In this document: positions 29,403-36,921 of the stretch, piece after piece | Numbering within the stretch: the stretch's first letter is position 1 | How the letters are laid out: every line of letters starts with the position of its first letter | Assembly (NCBI GenBank): GCA_963593905.1 | Contig: CAVBBL010000008.1 | Location: 17,470-81,469, forward strand | Reading direction: 5' to 3' | Length of the DNA: 64,000 bases | Origin: CAG-791 sp963593905 | Lineage (GTDB): Bacteria; Bacillota; Clostridia; Lachnospirales; Lachnospiraceae | The notes under the pieces: model-generated | The model's database searches: none | Seen by the model: the letters and a program-made list of their open reading frames with translations, nothing else | Told to the model about the DNA's origin: nothing | Translations under genes and position numbers: made by a program

Positions 29403-29439
29403 AAAACACATTCCTGGCAGAGGGATGTGTTTTCTTTTT
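29403..29439 (+). terminator. Terminator between regulator and solute-binding protein genes
   Basis: AAAACACAT (29403-29411) pairs with ATGTGTTTT (29425-29433), followed by CTTTTT. A lone TTGACA (29351-29356) just upstream raises the possibility that it acts as an attenuator in the transporter leader, but no good -10 accompanies it. Confidence 0.75.
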
Positions 29440-29580
29440 GTAAAATAAAGTCATCATACAGGTCGGCGATGCCGCAGGATGGCTGCACATCTATGACCAC
29501 GATACATGAGACGGGAGGCCGCAGTGGTCGTCCCATGATGATCACACGGCGAAATTTGTCTGTGAGGAGAAAGGGAAACT

Positions 29581-31101
29581 ATGAAAAAGAAATTCTGGAA
29601 AAAAGCAGCAGCGTTGGCTATGGCGGCTTCCTTTATGGTGACCGCAGCAGGCTGCGGCGGATCTTCGGATACCGCAGCAACCTCTTCCGGTGATTCCACC
29701 GCAAGTGCAAGCGGGGACATCCCTACCGTATCCTTTGTATGCCCCACCTTTTACGATGTGAGCCAGGCACAGGCGGTAGAGGATGCGATCAATGCCGTCA
29801 CAGCAGATAAATACGGCGTAAAGCTGAAATTCACCTACGTAGAGGGCGGCAACTGGACGCAGCAGTCCAACATGCTGCTGACCGGCGATGAGGCAGATAT
29901 CATCATGGTCTTCGGCACACCTCTTCTGACCTATGCCAAGAACGGTCAGCTCGCAGATCTGACAGACTATTATGCGAATGCCAGCGAGGAGTTTAAGAGT
30001 GCTACAGCCGGTTTCATCGACGATGAAGTTTTAAAGTGCACATCCGTGGGCGGCAAGCTCTATGGCCTGCCGAACTTCCGTAATCAGGGTGATACGGTCG
30101 TATTGGAAATGACGCATGAGATAGCAGAGCAGTACGGACTGACCGGCGGACAGTCTCTGACACTGGATGAAGTAGATGAGCTGCTGGGCAAGATTCACGC
30201 AGATTACCCTGACAAGTATGCCATCGTTCCCCAAGGTCAGAACAATATGACCAACGGCGACTGGACTTGGGACGGCCTCGGCGATAAGTCCTTCGTAGGT
30301 GTGGTAAATATCTTTGAAGACGACACCACTGTCAAGAACCTCTTTGAGACCGACGAGTTCAAGGATTTCACCAAGCATTCCAGATACTGGTATGAGCAGG
30401 GCTACATGATGGCTGACTGCCTGAGCAACACCGAAGGTGGTGAGGCCCTCATCGACAATGACCGTGCTGTGACCACCATCAATAACGGCAACTGGTATAC
30501 CGATGAAAACTTCGTACAGGGCAAGTACACCAGAGTAGTGATTTGCCAGCCGAAGGCTATGACCACCACCATCAACGGTATGTGCTGGGCAATCAGTGCA
30601 AACTCCAAGAACAAAGACGCAGCATGGAAGATGATGGAAGCTCTCTACATGGATGAAGATGTAATCAAGCTCCTGGTCAATGGTGTGGAAGGCTCCAACT
30701 ATGTATTGACCGATGACGGCCTGGCAGCATTCCCGGAGGGAACCGATTACAACAACTGCGGTTATGCAGGTATGCAGCAGCTCTGGGCATATCCCAACAG
30801 CGGCCTGGCTTACATCCGTGAGGATCTGGGCGCAAGCTACAATGAGGATCTGAATAACTACAACAAGAACGTACACAGAGGCACCGGCTTTGGCTTCTGC
30901 TTCGATACCACCAATGTAACCGATGAGTACAGCGCATGCGTCAACGTCATGAGCAAGTACTATCAGGCACTGCTGATGGGCGCCGTCGATCCCGACGAGA
31001 CAATCCCTCAGGCATTAGAGGAGTTTGAGGCAGCCGGAATCGATAAGGTCATCGCTGAGAAGCAGTCTCAGTTCGATGCATGGCTTGCAGAAAATAAGTA
31101 A
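29581..31101 (+). CDS. Sugar ABC transporter solute-binding lipoprotein
   Basis: A 506-residue extracellular solute-binding protein of the family 1/LplA class. The signal peptide ends in lipobox TAAGC with lipidated Cys25, followed by a Gly/Ser/Thr-rich tether. The mature part has the family pattern near VSFVCPTFYD, LTGDEADIIMV and AAWKMMEALYMDED. It captures an oligosaccharide or glycoside outside the membrane and hands it to the two permeases encoded next. GAGGAGAAAGGG lies before the ATG. No ATPase subunit is encoded here; LplABC-type systems usually use a shared MsmK-type ATPase encoded elsewhere. The substrate cannot be told from sequence. Confidence 0.9.
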   Translation: MKKKFWKKAAALAMAASFMVTAAGCGGSSDTAATSSGDSTASASGDIPTVSFVCPTFYDVSQAQAVEDAINAVTADKYGVKLKFTYVEGGNWTQQSNMLLTGDEADIIMVFGTPLLTYAKNGQLADLTDYYANASEEFKSATAGFIDDEVLKCTSVGGKLYGLPNFRNQGDTVVLEMTHEIAEQYGLTGGQSLTLDEVDELLGKIHADYPDKYAIVPQGQNNMTNGDWTWDGLGDKSFVGVVNIFEDDTTVKNLFETDEFKDFTKHSRYWYEQGYMMADCLSNTEGGEALIDNDRAVTTINNGNWYTDENFVQGKYTRVVICQPKAMTTTINGMCWAISANSKNKDAAWKMMEALYMDEDVIKLLVNGVEGSNYVLTDDGLAAFPEGTDYNNCGYAGMQQLWAYPNSGLAYIREDLGASYNEDLNNYNKNVHRGTGFGFCFDTTNVTDEYSACVNVMSKYYQALLMGAVDPDETIPQALEEFEAAGIDKVIAEKQSQFDAWLAENK

Positions 31102-31117
31102 GAAGTAAAGACCTGAA

Positions 31118-31145
31118 CGGTCCGGTCGAGACTTCGGCCGGACCG
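31118..31145 (+). promoter_or_regulatory. Intercistronic hairpin after the solute-binding protein gene
   Basis: CGGTCCGG (31118-31125) pairs with CCGGACCG (31138-31145), followed by CTTCTTCTTTT. A hairpin here would lower read-through into the permeases or protect the upstream message, giving more binding protein than permease. Confidence 0.65.
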
Positions 31146-31176
31146 CTTCTTCTTTTCCGGGAAAAGGAAAGGGCGG

Positions 31177-32109
31177 ATGCGTATGAATACGAAAACAAAA
31201 AAAACCATCAAGATCAGGAAGAGCTCTCTGGCACTGATTTCCATGACAATTCCGGGGCTGCTGTACCTGCTGATCAATAACTATCTGCCTATGGCAGGTC
31301 TGGTGATCGCCTTTAAGCGCTACGATTACAGCAAGGGAATCTGGGAAAGTCCCTGGGCAGGCTTTAGCAATTTTACCTATCTGTTTAAGACGCAGGATGC
31401 CTTAAACATTATCCGGAATACCATCTTATACAATCTGGTATTCATCGCACTGGGAACAGTGGTAGCTGTGGTTATCGCCATTCTCCTGAATTTCCTGAAA
31501 GGCAAGCTGAATAAGAAAGTTTATCAGACCCTGATCCTGGTGCCTTATCTGGTATCCATGGTCATTGTGTCTTACATCGTTTATGGCTTCCTCTCCACAG
31601 AGTCCGGCTTTATAAATAAGGCCATCGAGGCACTGGGAGGACATTCTCTGAACTGGTATACTACCTCCAAGTACTGGCCCTTTATCCTGACCTTTGTCAA
31701 TCTGTGGAAGGGCTTTGGCTACACCAGTATCCTGTATTATGCGACAGTCATCGGCATTGACTCCTCCCTCTACGAGGCGGCAGCCATCGACGGCGCGACT
31801 ACATGGAAGTCTATCGTTCACGTTACTCTGCCGGGCTTAAAGACAACCATCATCACTATGGTGCTGCTGCAGGTAGGCAGAATGTTCTTCTCTGATTTCG
31901 GTCTGTTCTATCAGGTACCTATGCACTCCGGCATCATTGCAGACGTGACAGATACCATCGATGTGTACGTGTATAAGGGACTGACACAGCTGAACGATAT
32001 CGGCAGATCCTCTGCAGCCGGCTTCCTGCAGTCTGTACTTGGATTTGTGCTGATTCTGGTGGTCAACTTCATCGTTCGCAAGCTGGACGAAGACAGTGCC
32101 CTTTTCTAG
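31177..32109 (+). CDS. ABC transporter permease, LplB/UgpA type
   Basis: A 310-residue inner-membrane permease with about six transmembrane helices and the EAA loop YEAAAIDGATTWKSIVHVTL, which contacts the ATPase. The N-terminus (KTKKTIKIRKSSLALISM) is typical of the LplB group used for complex carbohydrates. A second ATG six bases downstream fits the AAAGGAAAGGG ribosome site equally well. It forms the channel with the second permease gene, which is separated from it by an unusual 220-base hairpin-rich element. Confidence 0.92.
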   Translation: MRMNTKTKKTIKIRKSSLALISMTIPGLLYLLINNYLPMAGLVIAFKRYDYSKGIWESPWAGFSNFTYLFKTQDALNIIRNTILYNLVFIALGTVVAVVIAILLNFLKGKLNKKVYQTLILVPYLVSMVIVSYIVYGFLSTESGFINKAIEALGGHSLNWYTTSKYWPFILTFVNLWKGFGYTSILYYATVIGIDSSLYEAAAIDGATTWKSIVHVTLPGLKTTIITMVLLQVGRMFFSDFGLFYQVPMHSGIIADVTDTIDVYVYKGLTQLNDIGRSSAAGFLQSVLGFVLILVVNFIVRKLDEDSALF

Positions 32110-32117
32110 GAAAATCA

Positions 32118-32332
32118 AGGATCGTATCGGAGAATTCGCCTGCGCGAAATTCTCCTCACGGGCCGCAGAAAGCTGCGGCAGGAGAGGTAGAGTTTTCATA
32201 AAATGCCCGATGGCATTTATGAAAACTGCAAAGATGACGTGAACGTCATCCTTGCAGGATCGTATCGGAGAATTCGCCTGCGCGAAATTCTCCTCACGGG
32301 CCGCAGACGAGCTGCGGCAGGAGAGGTAAACT
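32118..32332 (+). promoter_or_regulatory. Composite hairpin leader element between the permease genes
   Basis: In order: H1 (GGAGAATTCGC/GCGAAATTCTCC, 32129-32155), H2 (GCCGCAG/GCTGCGGC, 32162-32179), Shine-Dalgarno AGGAGAGG, H3 (17-bp arms, 32191-32227), H4 (13-base arms, 32228-32255), then a second almost identical H1-H2-Shine-Dalgarno unit (32256-32328) leading into the ATG of the second permease. The two ~73-base units differ by an indel and a base change. The same layout recurs before trxA on the other strand. Function unknown; probably a structured RNA leader or a mobile hairpin repeat. Confidence 0.85.
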
Positions 32333-33223
32333 ATGAACATGGTTTCCAAAAATAAAACCGGTCAGGTTATACTGAATATTATTTTTATACTGCTGAGTGT
32401 CATTGCAGTGGCGCCGTTTGTGCTGCTGATTTCCTCTTCCCTGACAGAGGAGCAGACACTGATCGCCAATGGTTACAGCTTCTGGCCGAGCAAATTCAGC
32501 CTGTACTCCTATGAGTATCTGTTCAGAAGCAGCGGCAAGATCATCCGCGGCCTTGGCATTTCCGTGGTGGTGACGGTGGTAGGTACCTTTGTGGCGGTTA
32601 TGATGACCCTGCTTTTTGCCTATCCCCTTTCGAGAAAAGAAGTGCCCGGCAGAGGATTTCTTTCCTTCATCATCTTCTTTACGATGCTTTTCAACGGCGG
32701 CCTGGTACCTACATACATGATGTACACCCAGACCTTCCATATCAAGAATACGATCTGGGCGCTGATCGTTCCATCCCTTTTGATGAACGCTTTCTATGTC
32801 ATCATGATGCGCTCCTTCTTTACCAGTAATATTCCGGATTCCCTGGTAGAGGCGGCCAGAATAGACGGGGCCGGCGAGTACCGCACCTTATTTCAGATTG
32901 TTCTGCCCCTTTCCAAACCCATGATCGCCACCATTACCCTGATGATCGGCCTTGGCTACTGGAATGACTGGACCAATAGCCTTTACTATGTCACCGACGA
33001 GAAATATTACAGCCTGCAGGCAATCCTGAACAATATCATCAACAGCATCACCTTCCTGCAGAATTCTTCCGTCAGCAGCGCCTCCTCCATCATCGCCAGC
33101 ATGCCCAGCACCGGCATCCGTATGGCCATCGCAGTAGTAGGCGTCCTGCCCATCCTGGTGATTTATCCCTTCTTCCAGCAGTACTTTGTAAAAGGTATTG
33201 TGGTAGGCGGCGTAAAGGGCTGA
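32333..33223 (+). CDS. ABC transporter permease, LplC/UgpE type
   Basis: A 296-residue permease with about six transmembrane helices and the ATPase-contact loop EAARIDGAGEYRTLFQIVLP. The C-terminus GIVVGGVKG is typical of the LplC/YteP-partner group. It pairs with the upstream permease and the lipoprotein to import a carbohydrate. The start is fixed by AGGAGAGG within the leader element directly before it. A strong terminator follows, ending the uptake operon. Confidence 0.93.
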   Translation: MNMVSKNKTGQVILNIIFILLSVIAVAPFVLLISSSLTEEQTLIANGYSFWPSKFSLYSYEYLFRSSGKIIRGLGISVVVTVVGTFVAVMMTLLFAYPLSRKEVPGRGFLSFIIFFTMLFNGGLVPTYMMYTQTFHIKNTIWALIVPSLLMNAFYVIMMRSFFTSNIPDSLVEAARIDGAGEYRTLFQIVLPLSKPMIATITLMIGLGYWNDWTNSLYYVTDEKYYSLQAILNNIINSITFLQNSSVSSASSIIASMPSTGIRMAIAVVGVLPILVIYPFFQQYFVKGIVVGGVKG

Positions 33224-33260
33224 TCCTCCCCAAATACGGAAATAACGAAAACTACAGAGA

Positions 33261-33304
33261 AAAGACGGCATAGTCGTTATTAACGACTATGCCGTCTTTC
33301 TTTT
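33261..33304 (+). terminator. Terminator of the sugar uptake operon
   Basis: Perfect 19-bp arms (33261-33279 and 33281-33299) built on AAGACGGCATAGTCGTTA are followed by CTTTT. The symmetric AAA/TTT ends would also work on the opposite strand. Confidence 0.95.
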
Positions 33305-33390
33305 GTGAACATTCTTGTTTATAATGAAAACGAGGCATAGAGCCTTTTGCGGATTACACTTAACACATCGACAAAGGGAGGGATGCCTGG

Positions 33391-34338
33391 ATGGACACAG
33401 AAATAGCAAACGCTGTAAAAGCTGCGGGAGACAAGGCACAGTATGATACCTGCGCCAAGAGGTTATTGGCACAAAAGTCGATATTGGCACAGATTCTGGT
33501 AAAAACTGTGGAAGAGTTTAGAGGAATGAGGCCGGAGGATGTGGTGCCCTATATTGAAGGGGAACCAAGGGTAGGTGTTGTTCCGATAGACCCCGGCATG
33601 ACCAATAAAGACAAGCTAGCCGAGAACGGACAGAGAATTGCAGGTATCAATTCAGAAGATGCAGAGATCAACGAAGGTCTGGTAAGGTTTGACATTATCT
33701 TTTATGTACGCATGAAAAATGGCCTTTCTCAGATTATTGTTAACATTGAATGTCAGAAAGACGAACCTTCTGCTTATAAAATACTGAACCGGGCAATTTT
33801 CTATGCGAGCAGGCTGATTTCTTCCCAAAAGGAGAGAGACTTCGTAAATACAAATTATGACGACATCAAACAGGTGTTCAGCATCTGGATTTGTATGAAT
33901 ATGGATCAAAATAGTCTGAGTCATATTCATCTCATAAAGGAAGAGATGTTGGAACCATGTGAATGGAAAGGCAGCTTAGAACTGTTAAATATCGTGATGG
34001 TTGGAATTACCAACGCAATTCCGGAACACAATGAAGAATATGAGATGCACCGATTAATTGGTACACTGCTTTCCAGTGAATTAAAGGAACAGCAAAAATT
34101 GGATATCATTGAAAATGAATACAAAATTCCGGTTAACAGTGGGTTCAGAGAGGAGATAAAAAGTATGTGCAATCTGGGCGAAGGGATTGAAGAGAGAGCA
34201 GCAGAAAAGACAATAGAAGGCGTTGTTGTAAATATGTATGAAAACAAATTTTCCTTGGAGCAGATAGCTATAGCGACAAGAAAAGATGTTAATGAGATTG
34301 AGAAAATTGTAAGAGAAAGCAAATTGATTCTGGCATAA
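33391..34338 (+). CDS. PD-(D/E)XK nuclease family protein (Rpn/transposase-associated, PDDEXK_2 type)
   Basis: A 315-residue protein of the PD-(D/E)XK family transposase group common in gut Firmicutes. The nuclease core is visible as an Asp in VRFDIIFYV followed by the E-x-Q element in IIVNIECQK. The C-terminal part (SLEQIAIATRKDVNEIEKIV) is a helical tail typical of the family. Relatives related to Rpn (YhgA) are recombination-promoting nucleases, but I see no terminal inverted repeats or target duplication, so it is not an intact insertion sequence. AGGGAGGG is upstream of the ATG. It is isolated: terminators lie on both sides. Confidence 0.8.
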   Translation: MDTEIANAVKAAGDKAQYDTCAKRLLAQKSILAQILVKTVEEFRGMRPEDVVPYIEGEPRVGVVPIDPGMTNKDKLAENGQRIAGINSEDAEINEGLVRFDIIFYVRMKNGLSQIIVNIECQKDEPSAYKILNRAIFYASRLISSQKERDFVNTNYDDIKQVFSIWICMNMDQNSLSHIHLIKEEMLEPCEWKGSLELLNIVMVGITNAIPEHNEEYEMHRLIGTLLSSELKEQQKLDIIENEYKIPVNSGFREEIKSMCNLGEGIEERAAEKTIEGVVVNMYENKFSLEQIAIATRKDVNEIEKIVRESKLILA

Positions 34339-34419
34339 AAGTCAGAAAGCCAGTGCAGATACCAAAACATTCAGGTGAGAGGTGTAGATTTATTGGCTTT
34401 ATCTTGCCTGTACCACCAG

Positions 34420-34466
34420 AAGCAGCCACGCGGCAGTAGTTTTGTCGTTGTATGGCTGCTTTTTTG
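34420..34466 (+). terminator. Terminator after the PD-(D/E)XK gene
   Basis: AAGCAGCCA (34420-34428) pairs with TGGCTGCTT (34453-34461), followed by TTTT. The loop of 24 bases is long. It also lies at the 3' end of the convergent DUF1275 gene. Confidence 0.65.
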
Positions 34467-34479
34467 TGATAGGTGCTTT

Positions 34480-35157
34480 TTATACCTGCCTGTCGACAAA
34501 CATCAGCAGGAAGGCGGCAATCATCAGGATGCAGCTGATCAGAATCGCCTTCTCTGCCATGCCGCTGATGGCGATGGAGCCGATGATGGCACCAATCATA
34601 AAGCACAGAATGATGCCGTAAAAGAGCAGGCTTCGCAGCAGTGCCTGCCTGTTTTTGGAAAAGAGGTAGTCGCACAGGGACTGGGTGGCAGTGCGGAAGT
34701 TGCCGATGCACATAGTGGTAGCAGCACCGCAGCCATGGATTTTGCGAAAACTCTCTACCTGTGCTCCACAGGCCAGAGAAACCAAACAGTTGGCAGGCAG
34801 GTTACTGGATTGGGGCAGAAAGCTCACAGCCAGGAAGATCAGTGCTTCAAAAAGCACCGTGATCTGGCGCCAGTGAAGGAGAGAGCGCTGCTGCAGAAAA
34901 TGTCGGTTGATATCGGAACAGGCAATGCCTATGCCAAAAGAGAGAATGGGGAAGAGATATTGCAGTGCTTTGGCAAAGTCTCCCTGAGAGAGATAGACCC
35001 CCAGCAAAAGAATATTGCCGGTCTGGGCATTGGCAAAGACATGTCCTCGACACAGATAGGAATAAGCATCCATAAAGCCACCGGACATGGTCAGCAGGAT
35101 ACATAGCTCCAGAGATTCGGACATTTGGTGACTGGGATGCAGGGATATTTTTTTCAT
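34480..35157 (-). CDS. DUF1275 (YoaK-type) membrane protein
   Basis: A 225-residue integral membrane protein with about six hydrophobic segments. The family signature is visible near the N-terminus (SGGFMDAYSYL, then VFANAQTGNILLLG) and in the middle (ACGAQVESFRKIHG). The family is widespread, and its function is not established to my knowledge. AGGAGGTCC lies just upstream of the ATG on the minus strand. It stands alone, convergent with the PD-(D/E)XK gene. Confidence 0.88.
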   Translation of the reverse strand: MKKISLHPSHQMSESLELCILLTMSGGFMDAYSYLCRGHVFANAQTGNILLLGVYLSQGDFAKALQYLFPILSFGIGIACSDINRHFLQQRSLLHWRQITVLFEALIFLAVSFLPQSSNLPANCLVSLACGAQVESFRKIHGCGAATTMCIGNFRTATQSLCDYLFSKNRQALLRSLLFYGIILCFMIGAIIGSIAISGMAEKAILISCILMIAAFLLMFVDRQV

Positions 35158-35392
35158 AGTAGGAGGACCTCCTTTTATGTAGATTTGCGAACAAGTATTG
35201 CAAGTGTAGTTTTCAGTAATACATCAAATACTCGGAAAATAGAATAGCGCAGTTTTTCTAAGAATCAAGCCCCAAAAGGACGTGAGAAGAAAAGAGACTG
35301 CGTAAAATGTAATACGCGGGGCGTTACAAAAAGGAGGACATGCAAAGTGTACTGCAACGGGTGCAGTAGAAAAGAAGTTGTGCAAAACGTAA

Positions 35393-35645
35393 TGCGCCGG
35401 GGCGCGGCAGAATGGCTCGCATCCTTGCACTGCGCGCCAGTTTTGCTTAGGTTTGCATCGAAGCTGCAGGATGGCATCGGACGCGCTTTCAGAGCGCGCC
35501 CGATAGGCCCGCCTGTCTGAGCAGACCCGCATCAGGCGGGGATGCGAGTTAAGGGCCGGCCATCCGAAAGCGAGAGGCAAATCTTAGCAAAACGGCGCAA
35601 ATTGCATGGTGCGAGACATCTGCTGCGTCCCGGTGCATGGCCGGG
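35393..35645. repeat. Large quasi-palindromic repeat element
   Basis: The left arm (35393-35456, starting TGCGCCGGGGCGCGGCAGA) is imperfectly complementary over ~62 bases to the right arm (35576-35637). Inside are smaller stems: GGATGGC with GGCCATCC, GCGCGC hairpins, and CCCGCCTG with CAGGCGGG. Transcribed, it would fold into a long branched rod. A second copy begins at 63948. Confidence 0.8.
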
Positions 35646-35755
35646 CGGCACTAAATTCATCATGACCTATCGTAATTTATCGTCCATTGTCGCCCGTCTG
35701 TCACATGCCCACAGAAAAAAGAATCCAAAAAGACACAAAAATCACGCAGGAGAGG

Positions 35756-35784
35756 TTGACAAACTGCTTATATATGAGTATGAT
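35756..35784 (+). promoter_or_regulatory. Promoter of the HMA-domain gene
   Basis: TTGACA (35756-35761), a 17-bp spacer and TATGAT (35779-35784): one mismatch from the housekeeping consensus. Confidence 0.85.
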
Positions 35785-35794
35785 GCACTTGGCT

Positions 35795-35812
35795 GGTTAG
35801 GTCTTGCTAACC
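35795..35812. promoter_or_regulatory. Metal-regulator operator-like site 1
   Basis: GGTTAGGTCTTGCTAACC is a dyad located 10 bases after the -10, over the transcription start. It matches the sites before feoA and the metal and flavodoxin genes; such a position implies repression. Confidence 0.65.
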
Positions 35813-35829
35813 ACAGAAAGGACCAAAAC

Positions 35830-36093
35830 ATGTTGAAATATACATTAAAGATAGACGGCATGATGTGCGGCATGTGTGAGGCACATATCAATGACGTGAT
35901 TCGCCGGGAGGTCAGAGAGGCTAAGAAGGTTTCCTCCTCCGCAGGAAAGGGCATCTCCACATTCGTAACCGAGCAGCCTGTAGAGGAAGAGAGCCTTCGA
36001 AAGGCCATTGCCGCCACCGGTTATACTATGACAGAGATCAGCAGGGAACCCTATGAAGCACCTAAGGGACTCTTCGGATTTCTGAAAAAGTAG
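35830..36093 (+). CDS. Small heavy-metal-associated (HMA) domain protein
   Basis: An 87-residue protein with the metal-binding motif GMMCGMCEAHI near residues 10-20, the MxCxxC-type loop of HMA chaperones, followed by an HMA-like strand/helix pattern and a C-terminal GLFGFLKK tail. The motif here is MMCGMC. It probably binds a transition metal ion in the cytoplasm. AGAAAGGACC precedes the ATG; the frame is open ~290 bases further upstream but crosses the quasi-palindromic repeat and is not used. Promoter and operator match those of the feo genes, so it is probably co-regulated with iron uptake. Confidence 0.85.
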   Translation: MLKYTLKIDGMMCGMCEAHINDVIRREVREAKKVSSSAGKGISTFVTEQPVEEESLRKAIAATGYTMTEISREPYEAPKGLFGFLKK

Positions 36094-36134
36094 GCAGGAT
36101 AGGTAGAAATAGATAGAACACAAACAAAGCAGGG

Positions 36135-36163
36135 TTGACAGAAAAAAACAAAATTGGTATGAT
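36135..36163 (+). promoter_or_regulatory. Promoter of the feo operon
   Basis: TTGACA (36135-36140), a 17-bp spacer and TATGAT (36158-36163), the same boxes and spacing as at the HMA gene. Confidence 0.88.
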
Positions 36164-36171
36164 ATCCGGAC

Positions 36172-36189
36172 GGTTAGCAAATGCTAACC
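36172..36189. promoter_or_regulatory. Metal-regulator operator-like site 2 (feo)
   Basis: GGTTAGCAAATGCTAACC, a dyad with 7-bp perfect arms, begins 8 bases after the -10 and so covers the transcription start. Confidence 0.7.
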
Positions 36190-36205
36190 ATATTTTTCAT
36201 ACCAG

Positions 36206-36223
36206 AGTTAGCCAAAACTAAGC
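36206..36223. promoter_or_regulatory. Metal-regulator operator-like site 3 (feo, second site)
   Basis: AGTTAGCCAAAACTAAGC is a weaker version of the dyad, 34 bases (about three helical turns) after site 2, which would allow cooperative binding. Confidence 0.5.
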
Positions 36224-36228
36224 TAAAC

Positions 36229-36290
36229 GGGAGAATTCGCCTGCGCGAAATTTTCCTCGCAGGCCGCAGCAAACTGTGGCAGAAAGAAGG
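36229..36290 (+). promoter_or_regulatory. Hairpin leader element before feoA
   Basis: H1 (GGAGAATTCGC 36230-36240 with GCGAAATTTTCC 36245-36256) and H2 (GCCGCAG/CTGTGGC, 36263-36280) are directly followed by the ribosome site AGAAAGAAGG. It is a single H1-H2 unit of the family seen at 32.1 and 53.8 kb. Confidence 0.8.
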
Positions 36291-36294
36291 AAAC

Positions 36295-36507
36295 ATGATG
36301 CCTTTATCAATGGCGCCTATAGGCGAGCCGGTGACGATCAAAAAGATCACCGGAAAGGACGAGATCCGGCTGCATTTGGCGGAGCTCGGATTTGTAGTGG
36401 ACAGCGATGTCACTGTCGTCAGTGAGAATGGCGGCAGCCTGATCATTCAGGTCAAAGAGAGCCGCATCGCATTGGGCGTTTCAATGGCAAATCGCATTAT
36501 GATTTAA
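36295..36507 (+). CDS. feoA: FeoA-domain protein (first copy)
   Basis: A 70-residue SH3-like FeoA protein: LSMAPIGEPVTIKKITGK, HLAELGFVVDSDVTVV and a closing MANRIMI. FeoA proteins assist the FeoB ferrous iron permease in the cytoplasm. The frame runs on upstream, but that extension is just the translated hairpin leader; AAGAAGGA before tandem ATGs at 36295/36298 sets the start. First gene of the feo operon, 28 bases before the second feoA. Confidence 0.92.
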   Translation: MMPLSMAPIGEPVTIKKITGKDEIRLHLAELGFVVDSDVTVVSENGGSLIIQVKESRIALGVSMANRIMI

Positions 36508-36535
36508 TAATCCGCAAAAGAGGAGGAGAGAAGAG

Positions 36536-36754
36536 ATGACACTGAAGGATGCCAAGGTTGGCGACACCGTTACCGTTACCAAGCTTAACGGAGAAGGACC
36601 TGTTAAGCGCAGGATTATGGACATGGGCATTACCAAGGGCGTAGAGATCTATGTCCGGAAGGTAGCACCTCTGGGTGATCCCATGGAACTGAGTGTGCGT
36701 GGCTACGAGCTCAGCGTGCGCAAGGCTGAGGCTGAGATGATTGAAGTAAAGTAA
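36536..36754 (+). CDS. feoA: FeoA-domain protein (second copy)
   Basis: A 72-residue FeoA protein with LKDAKVGDTVTVTKL, RRIMDMGITKGVEIYV and VRGYELSVRKAEAEMI. It follows the canonical pattern more closely than the first copy (RRIMDMGITKG). Two adjacent feoA genes before feoB are common in Clostridia. AGAGGAGGAGAG precedes the ATG. Confidence 0.94.
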   Translation: MTLKDAKVGDTVTVTKLNGEGPVKRRIMDMGITKGVEIYVRKVAPLGDPMELSVRGYELSVRKAEAEMIEVK

Positions 36755-36921
36755 GCTGACAAGAAAAATGGTAGAAAATCCATAAGAAAATCAGTAAGAA
36801 AACAGCAAGGTAAGCGCATTGATAAACGAAAGTCAGCAAAGCAACACACCAATAAAAGCAATAAAAGCATCAAAAGCAAGAAAACCTTATGAGGGTTTGA
36901 AAAGAAAGGAGCATTCCAATC

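Larger units (their letters stand above)
35158..35829. other. 672-base intergenic region made of nested repeats
   Basis: No convincing gene. It holds an imperfect ~35-bp direct repeat (35289-35323 and 35369-35404, sharing GAAAAGA..GTAAaaCGTAATrCGC), a small ACTGCA/TGCAGT hairpin (35351-35367), the large quasi-palindrome and, at the right end, the promoter and operator of the HMA gene. Confidence 0.7.

Noticed and set aside
32203..32355. A 50-codon frame through the composite hairpin leader, running into the permease start
   Set aside because: Its sequence is a by-product of the repeated hairpins. The H1-H2 repeat gives the same RIRLREI-type peptide wherever it falls in that frame, including upstream of feoA.
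33391..34338. A complete insertion sequence around the PD-(D/E)XK gene
   Set aside because: No terminal inverted repeats or target duplication could be seen. The flanking hairpins are ordinary terminators.
34375..35106. A 243-codon plus-strand frame opposite the DUF1275 gene
   Set aside because: The minus-strand reading has the family motifs and membrane helices; the plus reading looks random.
36181..36294. A 38-codon N-terminal extension of the first FeoA
   Set aside because: It is the translated hairpin leader and operator region. The tandem ATGs after AAGAAGGA start the conserved FeoA domain.
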